NCBI GenBank assembly: GCA_902797965.1
Contig: CADBUY010000004.1
Coordinates: forward strand, 124,001 to 188,000
Origin: an uncultured bacterium
GTDB lineage: Bacteria > Cyanobacteriota > Vampirovibrionia > Gastranaerophilales > Gastranaerophilaceae
Direction: 5' to 3'
DNA: 64,000 nucleotides
Shown piece after piece: positions 7,944 through 16,757 of the stretch. The notes under the pieces are model-generated. The model was not told the origin of the DNA. It searched no databases and worked only from the letters and a program-made list of their open reading frames with translations. The first letter of the stretch is position 1. Every line of letters starts with the position of its first letter. A program made the translations under genes and the position numbers.

Positions 7944-8258
7944 GTTAAGTGTCTCCTTTTTTCACTATTCTTTGAAGCTTATATAAAAACTTCATCGAAT
8001 TTTGTATTGTGTAACTACTAATATTTCGTGTTTATACAGGACAAAATTCTAAATTAAAGAATCTCCTTCTTTTTATACATTAGGGAAAACTCCCTATACA
8101 TTAAAAGAAATACAACAAACAGGGGGAAATGTAAATATGTGTAAATGTAGGGGTAAATATACAAAATGGAAAGTTGAAAATGGAAAATAAATTTTTACCC
8201 TCACAAGATGGTACTACTATTCGAGATAATTTTAATTAGATAAAAATAGTTAATAATC
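7944..8258. other. gene-free promoter side of fba
   Basis: AT-rich, with the aldolase ribosome site at its left edge and one AGGGGTAAAT motif at about 8148. I see no ORF with a ribosome site and no RNA fold that I can name. Confidence 0.5.
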
Positions 8259-8419
8259 GGCTGGATTGTTACGGCTCTGTCTTGACCTGCTCGCATTAAA
8301 CGAATATCGCTTACGCTTTCATTCTCTGCTCGCAGGCCGCTAACGAGCCTCACAATGACGCTCTACTGGTAGTTTTTGCGCCATGTCATTCCGAGGCTGA
8401 TTAAGCCGAGGAATCCAGC
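8259..8419. repeat. palindromic intergenic repeat with inverted ends
   Basis: The segment starts GGCTGGATT and ends AATCCAGC (inverted ends). It includes GTCATTCCGAGGCTG followed by ATTAAGCCGAGGAATCC, an internal hairpin of a widespread REP/MITE-like type. A second, diverged copy of the hairpin half lies at 63398-63433. It does not encode a protein. Confidence 0.65.
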
Positions 8420-8505
8420 TTTTTATAAAATATTTTTTTTAAGTCAGTATATAACATTAAGTAGAAGATAGGTTGTTGTAAATTTTAATTTACCGCAACA
8501 GTTTG

Positions 8506-9177
8506 TTATGATTTTGTATAAGTATATATTTCTTTTTTCCAAATAATAAAAAAGTAAATAGCCAAAATAAAATACACACTCCACATAAATACCGTTGAAT
8601 AAACCTTTGCGCCTTTTAGTGCAATATCAAGCCACATAACGAAAGACAGACCATTTACAATAATCCAGACAATCCATTGTTCAATGCATCTTTTAACCGT
8701 AAGATACATTCCTAATATTGAAAATATAGTTGTTATTCCGTCTATAACAGGATTTTTATCGCCGAAGTGAGCAAGAATTAATATAGTAAGAATTGTTATT
8801 GATATGGAAATTGCAATCAATGTTATTCGTTCTTTTTTAGAAAGTGTTGTTTTTATTATTTCGTATTTATCAGATTTTAAGTTTTTGTTCCATTTAAAAA
8901 ATCCTATTATTTGCATAGGGATGTAATAACAAATGTATAAAAGTAAATTACCCCATAAATGGCTTACAAAAGACAGATATGCGTAGAAACAAGAACCTGT
9001 CGCGCCTATAGGATAACAAATAGGAACACCTTTTCCGGCAAGAATTGTGTAGGTTATTCCGCAAAAAGCAGAAATTATTGCAATCCAAGAATCGTGCATT
9101 ATTATTGCATTACCAAATAAAAATACATATATCAGAATAAATACCGTTAATTCTATGCTCTTCTTTTGAACTTTCAT
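8506..9177 (-). CDS. pnuC: nicotinamide mononucleotide/nicotinamide riboside transporter PnuC
   Basis: The 223-residue protein has about seven hydrophobic segments. The PnuC fingerprints are present: a glycine-rich early helix, the IIGFFKWNKN segment around residue 95 and the later EQWIVWIIVNGLSFVMWL, with Trp/Asn residues lining the substrate site. PnuC takes up nicotinamide riboside by facilitated diffusion for NAD salvage. No nadR neighbour and no recognisable NAD-linked riboswitch is seen. The upstream region is only about 55 bases and is shared with the divergent gene at 9233. NAD kinase lies elsewhere in the window. Confidence 0.85.
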   Translation of the reverse strand: MKVQKKSIELTVFILIYVFLFGNAIIMHDSWIAIISAFCGITYTILAGKGVPICYPIGATGSCFYAYLSFVSHLWGNLLLYICYYIPMQIIGFFKWNKNLKSDKYEIIKTTLSKKERITLIAISISITILTILILAHFGDKNPVIDGITTIFSILGMYLTVKRCIEQWIVWIIVNGLSFVMWLDIALKGAKVYSTVFMWSVYFILAIYFFIIWKKEIYTYTKS

Positions 9178-9232
9178 ACATTTTATTTTATCATACTTAT
9201 TAAAATTAACTACTTTTTATGTTAATTTATAA

Positions 9233-10204
9233 ATGAATATGAAAATTAATGGCAAAGATACAGCAAAATATAGGGATATCTCATTCAACAGTGTATACAC
9301 AAATAAAACCATAAAAAAAGGGCTTGAATTAGCCTCTTCTAACGGTGCGCTTTTTGGTGCTTCTGCTACTGTTGCTTTTTCTACATTAAGACCTCTAACA
9401 ATTATGTGTACCCCAAAAACAGATAAAGAAAACAGAAAAATTGCAGCTGCAAAATCTATTACTTCAAGTATAATTAATTTTCTTTTAATGCTTGGGGTAT
9501 CAGTGCCATTGGCAAAATCAATTTCTAAAATAGATAAAAATCCGGATAAATTTTTAAATTCAGAAGCTATCTCTGCACTTAAAGATAATGGTAAAGAGCT
9601 TACTGAGTCAAAAGGTTATGTATTTGGCACACAGTTGTTTAAACTAGGGATTGCTTCTGTTGTTGCAGTCCCAAAAGCAATAATTACTGCAAGCGGTATG
9701 CCATGTATTGTCAATGCAATGTCATCAAAAAAAGACAAAAATAAAGAGGTTTCTTTTAAGGGCATTACTGATAAGACAGCTAGTGGCGTAGGTAATCTTT
9801 TGAATAAAAAAACAATGCTTAATTTTGTTGACAGGTTCAAAAATTCAAACTTTCCAATGCATATTACTGCTATAACAGATGCAATTGCAACATTTGTATT
9901 TATGCATCAGGCTAAAATGAGTAAAAACATTGAACAAGAAAGAAAAAAGGCGCTTATCTATAATGCCGGTATCTCAACAGGATTGAGTATATTAGGCGGG
10001 TATACAATTGATAAACTTCTGGAAAAGCCTACTGAGAGATTTATTGATAAATATAAAAAAATTAATAAAAATGATAAAAAATTATCAAGACAGGTTCAGG
10101 GAATAAAGAATGCAAAACCGTTTTTAATTCTTGGTATAATTTATTATGTACTTATTCCTTTGATATCTACTTATCTCGCTGATAAAGCTGATAGCAGGAA
10201 ATGA
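9233..10204 (+). CDS. hypothetical membrane protein with N-terminal SFN and internal SFKG motifs
   Basis: The 323-residue protein of unrecognised family begins MNMKINGKDTAKYRDISFNS. It has hydrophobic stretches at about residues 40-60 (NGALFGASATVAFST), 75-100 (SSIINFLLMLGVSVPLA), 135-160, 205-225, 240-260 and 295-315, so it is probably an inner-membrane protein with loops rich in Lys. VSFKG occurs around residue 175. There is no ribosome site: TATAAA lies immediately upstream, so translation could be leaderless from the ATG at 9233 or 9239. It is divergent from pnuC. Confidence 0.6.
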   Translation: MNMKINGKDTAKYRDISFNSVYTNKTIKKGLELASSNGALFGASATVAFSTLRPLTIMCTPKTDKENRKIAAAKSITSSIINFLLMLGVSVPLAKSISKIDKNPDKFLNSEAISALKDNGKELTESKGYVFGTQLFKLGIASVVAVPKAIITASGMPCIVNAMSSKKDKNKEVSFKGITDKTASGVGNLLNKKTMLNFVDRFKNSNFPMHITAITDAIATFVFMHQAKMSKNIEQERKKALIYNAGISTGLSILGGYTIDKLLEKPTERFIDKYKKINKNDKKLSRQVQGIKNAKPFLILGIIYYVLIPLISTYLADKADSRK

Positions 10205-10290
10205 AATTTTTGACAGATTAATTTTTAATGGTAGAATTGATTGTTAGGGAATGAGAGTAATAGTTTTCCTATATAAGAATAGAGGTTTTT

Positions 10291-11976
10291 ATGGAGTCAA
10301 GAAGTAAACATTTATTATCAATTTTAGCAAATAAGTCATCAGAATATGAAGGTCGTGTAGCGCTCGGTATGAGAAGCAAATACGGTTGGAGAGAACTTAC
10401 ATATAAAGGCTTGGGGCTTTTATCAAGAAAACTTGCAAGATACCTTATTGAAGAACTAGGTGTTGTTAAAGGGGAACGTCTTGCAATTTTATCTGAATCA
10501 AAACCTGAATACGGAGCATGCGTTTTTGCATCAGTTCTTGCCGGTACTATTACTGTTCCGCTTGATAATAAGCTTACTATATATGAACTTAAATCAATTC
10601 TTTTGGATAGTGAGCCATCTGTAATTCTTGTTTCAAAAACATATATAGATAAGGCATATCAGCTAAGGGATGAAATTCCATCATTAAAAACTATTTTAGT
10701 CATGGATGATAAATTCCAGGCAGACGGAATAAAAAATATTTATGAATTACCTGATATTTATGACGCTAAATGGAGAGTAAGAAGCGGTAAAGCTGTTGCA
10801 TTTATTATTTACACATCAGGAACGACAGGCGCTCCAAAGGGTGTTGAAATTACTTTCGGTAATATTACTTCTCAGCTTATTATTACAAAAGATGCATTTG
10901 ATAAGATTTTGCCTGATAACAGACGTGTATCAATTTTGTCTATTCTTCCGATGAACCACATGTTTGAAATGACAGTCGGTTTTTCATCATTCCTGAACTT
11001 TGGATATTCAATTTATTATACAAAGAGCCTTAAACCTAAAGACATTTTGAAAATGATGAGAGATAAAGAGATTGAGTTCATGATAATGGTTCCTGCTTTC
11101 ATGAAACTATTAAAAACAACTCTTGAAGCTGAATGTATTAATAAATATACACCGCTTGGTAAATGGTGGTTTGACATCAAATATCACTATATTGCAAAAC
11201 TTTTAGGGTTTGGAAGAATAAAAAAATTCTTGTTCAGAGATCTTCACAGACAATTTGGCGGAAAGTTCTGGGGTATTCTTTCCGGTGGTGCGCCAATGGA
11301 TGTAAATGTGGCTATATTCTTTAACAGAATCGGTATTAAGGTTTGTCAAGGATACGGTTTAACGGAAACAAGTCCTGTTGTAGCATTGAATACAGACAAG
11401 ATTAATGACTATGCTTCTATAGGTAAACCTTATAAGAGTTGGAAATATAAAACAGATCCGAAAACGGGTGAGCTTCTTGTAAAAGGCCCATCAGTTATGA
11501 AAGGATACCATAATCAGCCTGAACTTACAGCATCTGTTCTGGAACCTGACGGTTGGTTCCACACAGGTGACGTTGCAAAGATTGGCGATGACGGTTATAT
11601 TTATATCACAGGAAGAATTAAAAATATGATTGTACTTTCAGGTGGTAAAAAAGTTCTTCCGGAAGAAGTTGAATCTGTTCTTGAAAAGAGTGAATACCTT
11701 GCAGAAGTTTGCGTATTTGGTGCAGAAAGAACATTTGGTGCAAAGGATGGAACTGAAGAAGTTGTAGCGGTTGTTGTTCCAAAACCTTATTTGTATGAAG
11801 AAAAAACTGATGCGGAAATAGAAACAATAGTTAGAGCAGATATAAAAGAACTTTTACAAAGGCTGACACCTTATAAACGTCCTACAAATATTATTATTAG
11901 ACGTGAAACTCTGCCAAGAACTACAACTAATAAGGTTAAAAGAAAAGAAGTTAAGGCACAATTAGGTGTTGTATAA
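10291..11976 (+). CDS. AMP-forming acyl-CoA synthetase (long-chain fatty acid CoA ligase-like)
   Basis: The 561-residue adenylate-forming enzyme has the P-loop-like motif YTSGTTGAPKGVE at residues 174-186. GYGLTETSPVV (A5 region), GWFHTGDVA (A7) and the hinge GRIKNMIVLSGGKKVLPEEVE follow, and the A10 lysine region (PRTTTNKVKRKEV) lies near the end. It activates a carboxylate with ATP and then forms the CoA or carrier-protein thioester. Length and motif spelling fit FadD-type ligases, but the chain length is not known from sequence. It could instead charge an acyl carrier protein. A small membrane protein gene begins in its stop codon. Confidence 0.9.
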   Translation: MESRSKHLLSILANKSSEYEGRVALGMRSKYGWRELTYKGLGLLSRKLARYLIEELGVVKGERLAILSESKPEYGACVFASVLAGTITVPLDNKLTIYELKSILLDSEPSVILVSKTYIDKAYQLRDEIPSLKTILVMDDKFQADGIKNIYELPDIYDAKWRVRSGKAVAFIIYTSGTTGAPKGVEITFGNITSQLIITKDAFDKILPDNRRVSILSILPMNHMFEMTVGFSSFLNFGYSIYYTKSLKPKDILKMMRDKEIEFMIMVPAFMKLLKTTLEAECINKYTPLGKWWFDIKYHYIAKLLGFGRIKKFLFRDLHRQFGGKFWGILSGGAPMDVNVAIFFNRIGIKVCQGYGLTETSPVVALNTDKINDYASIGKPYKSWKYKTDPKTGELLVKGPSVMKGYHNQPELTASVLEPDGWFHTGDVAKIGDDGYIYITGRIKNMIVLSGGKKVLPEEVESVLEKSEYLAEVCVFGAERTFGAKDGTEEVVAVVVPKPYLYEEKTDAEIETIVRADIKELLQRLTPYKRPTNIIIRRETLPRTTTNKVKRKEVKAQLGVV

Positions 11977-12452
11977 TGTTTTTTATTAAAATAATTTATA
12001 TTATAATTCCAATAGTGTTAGTAACTGCATTTATATGTTGGCAATTACATGTCTGTCTAAAGTATATAAATCAGTGTAGTATAAAAATTGACGTCAGTAA
12101 TAGAGTTATTGCAATAAATAAAAATAAATTTAGATTTAGAGAAATAAGTCAAATTACTGTATCTGATAGTACCGAACAGCCAAATTTTGCAGAAAAGATA
12201 TTATCAAAATCTGCCTTTAATGTTAGTATTTCTACCGTAGAGTTTTATATGAAAGACGGTAGTGTTTATACATGCGTTTGTAACACAAGCGGACAGGTTT
12301 ATGATATCTTAACAAAGTTGCAGCCGTATATAAAAGTAAATGCTGACATAGAAATGTATAAACCAAAATTTAATAAACTGCTTTTCTTATGTTTAATATT
12401 AGGATTCTTTTTATATATGCTAACAAGAATTCCTTGTTTCAGGATATTCTGA
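11976..12452 (+). CDS. hypothetical two-helix membrane protein
   Basis: The 158-residue protein has an N-terminal transmembrane helix (about 5-28), a polar central part of about 100 residues with alternating short strands (IAINKNKFRFREISQITV and VEFYMKDGSVYTCVCN, PH-like in pattern), and a second helix near 132-150. The start codon shares one base with the stop of the acyl-CoA synthetase (TAATG), so it is translationally coupled. No family is recognised, and the coupling suggests a role linked to lipid activation. Confidence 0.7.
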   Translation: MFFIKIIYIIIPIVLVTAFICWQLHVCLKYINQCSIKIDVSNRVIAINKNKFRFREISQITVSDSTEQPNFAEKILSKSAFNVSISTVEFYMKDGSVYTCVCNTSGQVYDILTKLQPYIKVNADIEMYKPKFNKLLFLCLILGFFLYMLTRIPCFRIF

Positions 12453-12484
12453 TATGCATTTGTAAACTTTGTGGAAGTCTGTTC

Positions 12485-12513
12485 TTGACAGTATAAATAT
12501 GCTTGTGTTAAAT
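12485..12513 (+). promoter_or_regulatory. sigma-70 promoter for rplU-rpmA
   Basis: TTGACA and TTAAAT are spaced by 17 bases. About 135 bases of untranslated leader follow, containing ATTTACCCC, before rplU. Confidence 0.45.
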
Positions 12514-12652
12514 TTATATATATAAATAGTATTAGATGGGTAAACTGTCTTTAAACGGTGGAAAAGGTAAATTTATAAGCAGGTAGTTTAATAATCGGCT
12601 AAATGTATTTACCCCTTTCACCTACAGTTCCCGAAAAAGAAAGGAAAATACA

Positions 12653-13006
12653 ATGTACGCAATAGTCGAAACAGGTGGTAAACAATACCAAGTTGAAGAA
12701 GGACGTTATGTTGACGTTGAATTATTAGGTGAAGAAAAAGATGCCAAAGTTGTTTTTGATAAAGTTGTTATGATTGTTAACGGCAAAAAATCAAAAGTTG
12801 GTCAACCATACGTTGCAAACGCTAAAGTAGAAGGTACAATTCTTAAAAATGATCGTGCAAAGAAAATCATAGTTTACAAGCAAAGACCTAAAAAAGGTTA
12901 CAGACTTAAACAAGGTCACAGACAAGGTTTTGCAAGAGTGATGATTAACAAAATCAGAACAACCGCAGCTAAAGCAAAGGCAGAAGCTGAAAATGCTGAA
13001 GCATAG
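12653..13006 (+). CDS. rplU: 50S ribosomal protein L21
   Basis: The 117-residue protein starts MYAIVETGGKQYQVEEG, an L21 hallmark. The basic YKQRPKKGYRLKQGHRQ segment binds 23S rRNA, and an Ala/Glu-rich tail adds a few residues to the usual 103. AAAGGAAA precedes the ATG. rpmA follows 49 bases later, the usual rplU-rpmA order. Confidence 0.97.
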   Translation: MYAIVETGGKQYQVEEGRYVDVELLGEEKDAKVVFDKVVMIVNGKKSKVGQPYVANAKVEGTILKNDRAKKIIVYKQRPKKGYRLKQGHRQGFARVMINKIRTTAAKAKAEAENAEA

Positions 13007-13055
13007 ATAGTTTTTAAACAATAAATAACAAAATTAATTTAAAGGAGAAATAAAA

Positions 13056-13310
13056 ATGGCACATAAGAAAGGTATGGGATCTACCCGTAACGGCCGTGAT
13101 TCGGAAGCTAAACGTTTAGGCGTTAAGAAATTCGGCGGTGAAATGGTTAAAACCGGAAATATTATTGTTCGCCAAAGAGGAACAAAAATTCATCCCGGTA
13201 ACAATGTAGGTATCGGCTCTGATGATACATTGTTTGCTTTAATTGACGGACAAGTTAAATTTGAACCACACAGACGTGACAGAAAACAAGTTTCTGTTTA
13301 TGCGGTTTAG
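13056..13310 (+). CDS. rpmA: 50S ribosomal protein L27
   Basis: The 84-residue protein begins [20 protein letters not shown] with the conserved [15 protein letters not shown] core. The N-terminus lies directly after Met as in the non-processed form; there is no Firmicute-type cleavable extension. L27 reaches the peptidyl-transferase centre. AAAGGAG lies before the start. Confidence 0.97.
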   Translation: MAHKKGMGSTRNGRDSEAKRLGVKKFGGEMVKTGNIIVRQRGTKIHPGNNVGIGSDDTLFALIDGQVKFEPHRRDRKQVSVYAV

Positions 13311-13337
13311 ATTAAAAATTAATAATTAATAATTAAT

Positions 13338-13373
13338 AAACATACTCTCTATTTATTAGAGGGTATGTTTTTA
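13338..13373 (+). terminator. terminator of rplU-rpmA
   Basis: AAACATACTCTCT pairs with AGAGGGTATGTTT and is followed by a T run. A short ATTAATAATTAATAATTAA direct repeat lies just before it. Confidence 0.85.
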
Positions 13374-13462
13374 TATGCGTTTAGATTATGTTTAAGTGAT
13401 TGCTCTGCTTTAGAATATGTAGTATAATTATTATGTTAATTCCCTATATAAAGGTATTTAAG

Positions 13463-14329
13463 ATGAGTGAGATATGTAAAAACTGGACACAATGGCTTAA
13501 GAAGACTCGTTTTGCAGGTCAGACTCCTGAAATGATTGAACAAACAACAAAATGGCTTGAGGCTGTAAGAGATGTTGTTCTTGTATATGCTGAAATTCAG
13601 CCGCATGAAACTGTTATTGATATCGGTTGCGGAACAGGACTTTTAGCATTTAAAGTGCTTGAATTACAAGAAGGTAAAGGCAATGTAATATTTTCTGATA
13701 TGTTTCAGGATTGTTTGGATGATTGTAAAAAATTCCTGGAAGAGCAAGGAATTACTGAAGGTTATGAATTTCTTAAATGTCCTGCTGAGCATATTGCACT
13801 TCCTATGAGTACTGTTCATAAGGCACTTATGCGTTCTGTTCTTGTACATATTGTAAATAAACAGCCGGTTATTAATGAAATATATAGAATATTAAAACCC
13901 GCAGGTAAATTCTGTGCATTTGAACCAATTATTCGTTCAAATACACGTTTCTGGGAAATTCTTGACCCTGCTCATATAGATAAATATGAAGATTTTAAAA
14001 GGGTTGAAAATGAGATTATGGATAATCCAATGGACTCTCTTTGTAATTTTGATGAGAATACAATAAGGACAAATCTTGAGATAGCAGGTTTTAGTGACCC
14101 TGATGTAAAACTTCAGGAAGTAAGTTCAGGTTATGTTGTTCAGCCGAATATGGTGCATGAGTGGTTCTCAAATCCGCCATCTCCGGCTCAACCTTCTGCA
14201 AAAGAGCGTTTTCTAAAGTATTTCGATTATCCGACAGTTGAAAAATATATTATGCAGGTAGATGAATATTTAGTAGGCAAATATATTTCGCTTAAGACTA
14301 AAGCAATATTTATAAATGCAACAAAATAG
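13463..14329 (+). CDS. class I SAM-dependent methyltransferase
   Basis: The product from this start is 288 residues. The SAM-binding glycine loop is VIDIGCGTGLLAF near residue 52, followed by the acidic end of strand 2 (FSDM) and a post-I region with CPAEHIALP. Strand 4 and the substrate part resemble UbiE/methyltransferase-11 proteins (LVHIVNKQPVINEIYRILKPAGKF). An upstream in-frame ATG at 13400 is unlikely because a TATAAT box lies at 13423-13428, downstream of it. ATG 13463 has AAAGG eight bases before. Substrate is unknown. kdsB follows 14 bases after the stop, so it may be cotranscribed with the KDO/lipid A genes. Confidence 0.85.
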   Translation: MSEICKNWTQWLKKTRFAGQTPEMIEQTTKWLEAVRDVVLVYAEIQPHETVIDIGCGTGLLAFKVLELQEGKGNVIFSDMFQDCLDDCKKFLEEQGITEGYEFLKCPAEHIALPMSTVHKALMRSVLVHIVNKQPVINEIYRILKPAGKFCAFEPIIRSNTRFWEILDPAHIDKYEDFKRVENEIMDNPMDSLCNFDENTIRTNLEIAGFSDPDVKLQEVSSGYVVQPNMVHEWFSNPPSPAQPSAKERFLKYFDYPTVEKYIMQVDEYLVGKYISLKTKAIFINATK

Positions 14330-14343
14330 GGGTAGGTCAAGTT

Positions 14344-15087
14344 ATGTCAATTGCAATGGAAAAACAAACAGCTGTAATAATTCCGGCTCGGTATGGTTCT
14401 TCGAGATTAGAGGGAAAACCGTTATTAAAAGCAGGTGGAAAATATATTATTGAATGGGTTTGGAGTAAGTGTTCCAAATGTAATATGATTGACAGAGTAA
14501 TAGTTGCTACTGATGATGATAGAATTTATAATGCATGTAAAGAATTTGGTGCAGAAGTTGAAATGACTTCAAAGGAGCATAAAAGCGGCAGCGATAGGAT
14601 TGCAGAAGTTGCAAAAAGACATCCTGAAATTGCTTATATCATTAATGTACAAGGTGATGAACCTTTGATTGAACCGGATAATATTGAACTTGTAAGACAA
14701 GGTGTTGTTGATGATAAAAGTGCTGATATTTCAACTTTAGTCAGAGAGATTACTGATATGGAAGAGGTTAATAATCCAAATCTTGTTAAATGTATATTTG
14801 ATGTTAATAATTTTGCTATGTATTTTTCCCGCTCAAAAATTCCTTATGAACGCAATGAAGGTAAATCAAAATTCTATGGTCATCTTGGAATTTACGGGTA
14901 TAAAAAAGATGCATTGTTCAAAATGACATCATTACCTCAGACAACTTATGAGATGGCTGAAAGCCTAGAACAGCTTCGTGCTCTTCAAAATGGAATGAAG
15001 ATTAAAGTAAGTGTAGTCGAAAATGTTCCCGTAGGAATTGATACAATAGAAGATTTTAATAAATTTAAAGCTATGGTTGAAGTATAG
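14344..15087 (+). CDS. kdsB: 3-deoxy-manno-octulosonate cytidylyltransferase (CMP-KDO synthetase)
   Basis: The 247-residue nucleotidyltransferase joins CTP and KDO to CMP-KDO for the LPS inner core, in the cytoplasm. The N-terminal VIIPARYGSSRLEGKPLL loop, ATDDDRIYNAC, KSGSDRIAEV and the NVQGDEPLIEP metal/sugar site match KdsB closely. Length is normal. The ATG at 14344 is chosen; an in-frame ATG lies five codons later. lpxK follows 14 bases downstream, and together they show that the cell makes lipid A with a KDO core. Confidence 0.95.
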   Translation: MSIAMEKQTAVIIPARYGSSRLEGKPLLKAGGKYIIEWVWSKCSKCNMIDRVIVATDDDRIYNACKEFGAEVEMTSKEHKSGSDRIAEVAKRHPEIAYIINVQGDEPLIEPDNIELVRQGVVDDKSADISTLVREITDMEEVNNPNLVKCIFDVNNFAMYFSRSKIPYERNEGKSKFYGHLGIYGYKKDALFKMTSLPQTTYEMAESLEQLRALQNGMKIKVSVVENVPVGIDTIEDFNKFKAMVEV

Positions 15088-15101
15088 GGATAAATGTAAT
15101 A

Positions 15102-16124
15102 ATGAACCTAAAAACTCAAATAACAAAACTGCACTATGACAAAAACGCTAAAGGTTTTTTGTTCAACATGCTTAAGATATGCTCCGTTTTTTATGGTATA
15201 GCAAGTGGTACAAAAAACTATTTATATGATAAAGGGTTAATAAAACCGAAGAAAGTTAATGCTCAGGTTATATCCATAGGTAATTTTACAACCGGTGGTG
15301 TCGGGAAAACTCCTGTAGTCGCCGAGATTGCTAAATATTTTATTGAAAATGGAGAAAAACCTGCAGTTATATCGAGAGGTTATGGCGGTAAATTAAACAA
15401 TAAAGATGTCCATGTGATATCAGATGGAATTAACCTATACTATAAAGCAGATGAAGCAGGTGATGAGCCATATTGGCTTGCAGTTAACATTGATGGATGT
15501 GCGGTTCTTACTTGTTCTAATAGGTATAATGCTGCAAAGTACGCAGTTGAAAGACTTGGCTGTAATAAAATAATATTAGATGATGGCTTTCAGCACAGAA
15601 AACTTTATCGTGATATAGATATCGTTCTTGTTGATTCTGAAAAAATGTTTGGTAACGAAAATCTTCTTCCTGCCGGACCTTTAAGAGAAGGTATGGAGGG
15701 GTTTAATCGATTAAACAAACTTGTAATCGTTAGCAAAAATAAAGAACATTCAAGAGCCGAAAAACTTGCAAAAATTTTAGCGAAAAAACAGGGCGTTAAA
15801 ACTGTAGTTTGCAAAACAGAGCCTGATTATGTATACAATATAATGTCAGGAGAACATCTTGAAAAAGGAACTGAAATTACAGCTATTTCTGCAATAGGTC
15901 AGCCTGAACAATTTTATCAATTTCTTGAAAGCGATTACACTATAAAAGACAAAATTACATTTGATGACCATCATCAATATGTTTTGAGTGATATTGAAAA
16001 TATTAATGGTAATATCGTTACGACGGAAAAAGATGCCGTTAAGTTAGCTTTGTTTAACAAAGCAAATATCTTTGCATTAAAACTTAAATCCATTATAAAT
16101 GTAGAAGAATTATTGAATTTGTAA
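15102..16124 (+). CDS. lpxK: tetraacyldisaccharide 4'-kinase
   Basis: The 340-residue kinase phosphorylates the 4' position of the lipid A disaccharide at the inner face of the cytoplasmic membrane. The Walker A loop is unusual and typical of LpxK (SIGNFTTGGVGKTPVV, about residues 58-74). ISRGYGG, GDEPYWLA and the IILDDGFQHRKL metal/catalytic segment follow. An N-terminal amphipathic or hydrophobic helix of about 30 residues anchors it to the membrane. It is close behind kdsB, and no other lipid A genes are in the window. Confidence 0.95.
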   Translation: MNLKTQITKLHYDKNAKGFLFNMLKICSVFYGIASGTKNYLYDKGLIKPKKVNAQVISIGNFTTGGVGKTPVVAEIAKYFIENGEKPAVISRGYGGKLNNKDVHVISDGINLYYKADEAGDEPYWLAVNIDGCAVLTCSNRYNAAKYAVERLGCNKIILDDGFQHRKLYRDIDIVLVDSEKMFGNENLLPAGPLREGMEGFNRLNKLVIVSKNKEHSRAEKLAKILAKKQGVKTVVCKTEPDYVYNIMSGEHLEKGTEITAISAIGQPEQFYQFLESDYTIKDKITFDDHHQYVLSDIENINGNIVTTEKDAVKLALFNKANIFALKLKSIINVEELLNL

Positions 16125-16169
16125 ACAATTTATTGTATATTCTTTTTGTATCTATAAGGGGTATTGTTT

Positions 16170-16727
16170 ATGAATATAAAAAAAGTATCGTATGGAATAG
16201 TCGGATTATCAATGCTTGCAGGAACAATCGCAAGTTGTTCTGATACAAAGTATGAAGACAAAGCAAAAGCTCAAGCCGTTAAATATTTAAAAGGCGATGA
16301 GTTATTAAAAGCAGAACGATTTGCGCGACAACAATATAACCCTGACCAATATAACGGTAATGCAATCGTATATTGGGATAGTCTTTTAATAGAAACTAAA
16401 GCAAAACAGGCATATATTGAAGGACAACAGTTAATAAGGGATAGCGTAAATGGTATTCATTACAGGAAAACAAAATATAAAGCTCCGTTAGATACTGTTA
16501 TGACAAGCGATATAATAGAAAGTCCAAAAAGCGAGTATGCAAAATATGTAAGTGCTGAAAAATTTTTAGAATCAAGAAATAATGCTCCCCAAGGGACTGG
16601 AGTAAATTTTGCTAATAATTTAGTCGGCTCAACGCACTATTGGAACCTGATTACTCTTGCCGGCAAACAAAATGAAGCATACCAAAAGGGTATGGCAGAT
16701 GCTAGAAAAGAATTAAAGGATAAGTAA
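16170..16727 (+). CDS. predicted lipoprotein of unknown function
   Basis: From the ATG at 16170 the product is 185 residues. It begins MNIKKVSYGIVGLSMLAGTI and the lipobox IASC puts the lipidated cysteine at about residue 23. The rest is polar, rich in Lys, Tyr and Gln, and probably helical, with no known domain. AAGGGG lies 11 bases before this ATG; a TTG two codons upstream is a weaker start. It lies 45 bases after lpxK. Because its neighbours build LPS, an outer-membrane role is possible but unproven. Confidence 0.7.
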   Translation: MNIKKVSYGIVGLSMLAGTIASCSDTKYEDKAKAQAVKYLKGDELLKAERFARQQYNPDQYNGNAIVYWDSLLIETKAKQAYIEGQQLIRDSVNGIHYRKTKYKAPLDTVMTSDIIESPKSEYAKYVSAEKFLESRNNAPQGTGVNFANNLVGSTHYWNLITLAGKQNEAYQKGMADARKELKDK

Positions 16728-16757
16728 AAAAAAAATAGGCATAAAGCCTATTTTTTT
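16728..16757. terminator. bidirectional terminator
   Basis: AAAAAATAGGC and GCCTATTTTTTT flank a five-base loop between convergent genes. T runs follow in both directions, so it can serve both the lipoprotein gene and dapL. Confidence 0.85.

Noticed and set aside
7944..8258. Possible riboswitch upstream of aldolase
   Set aside because: I see no conserved fold or terminator in this gap; only AT-rich sequence and one AGGGGTAAAT word.
12590..12620. AATCGGCT as a sigma-28 -10 box on the minus strand
   Set aside because: The TAAA element is only eight bases away and no minus-strand gene follows.
13400..13462. Upstream ATG for the methyltransferase gene
   Set aside because: A TATAAT box lies between this ATG and the chosen start, so the ATG would not be transcribed.
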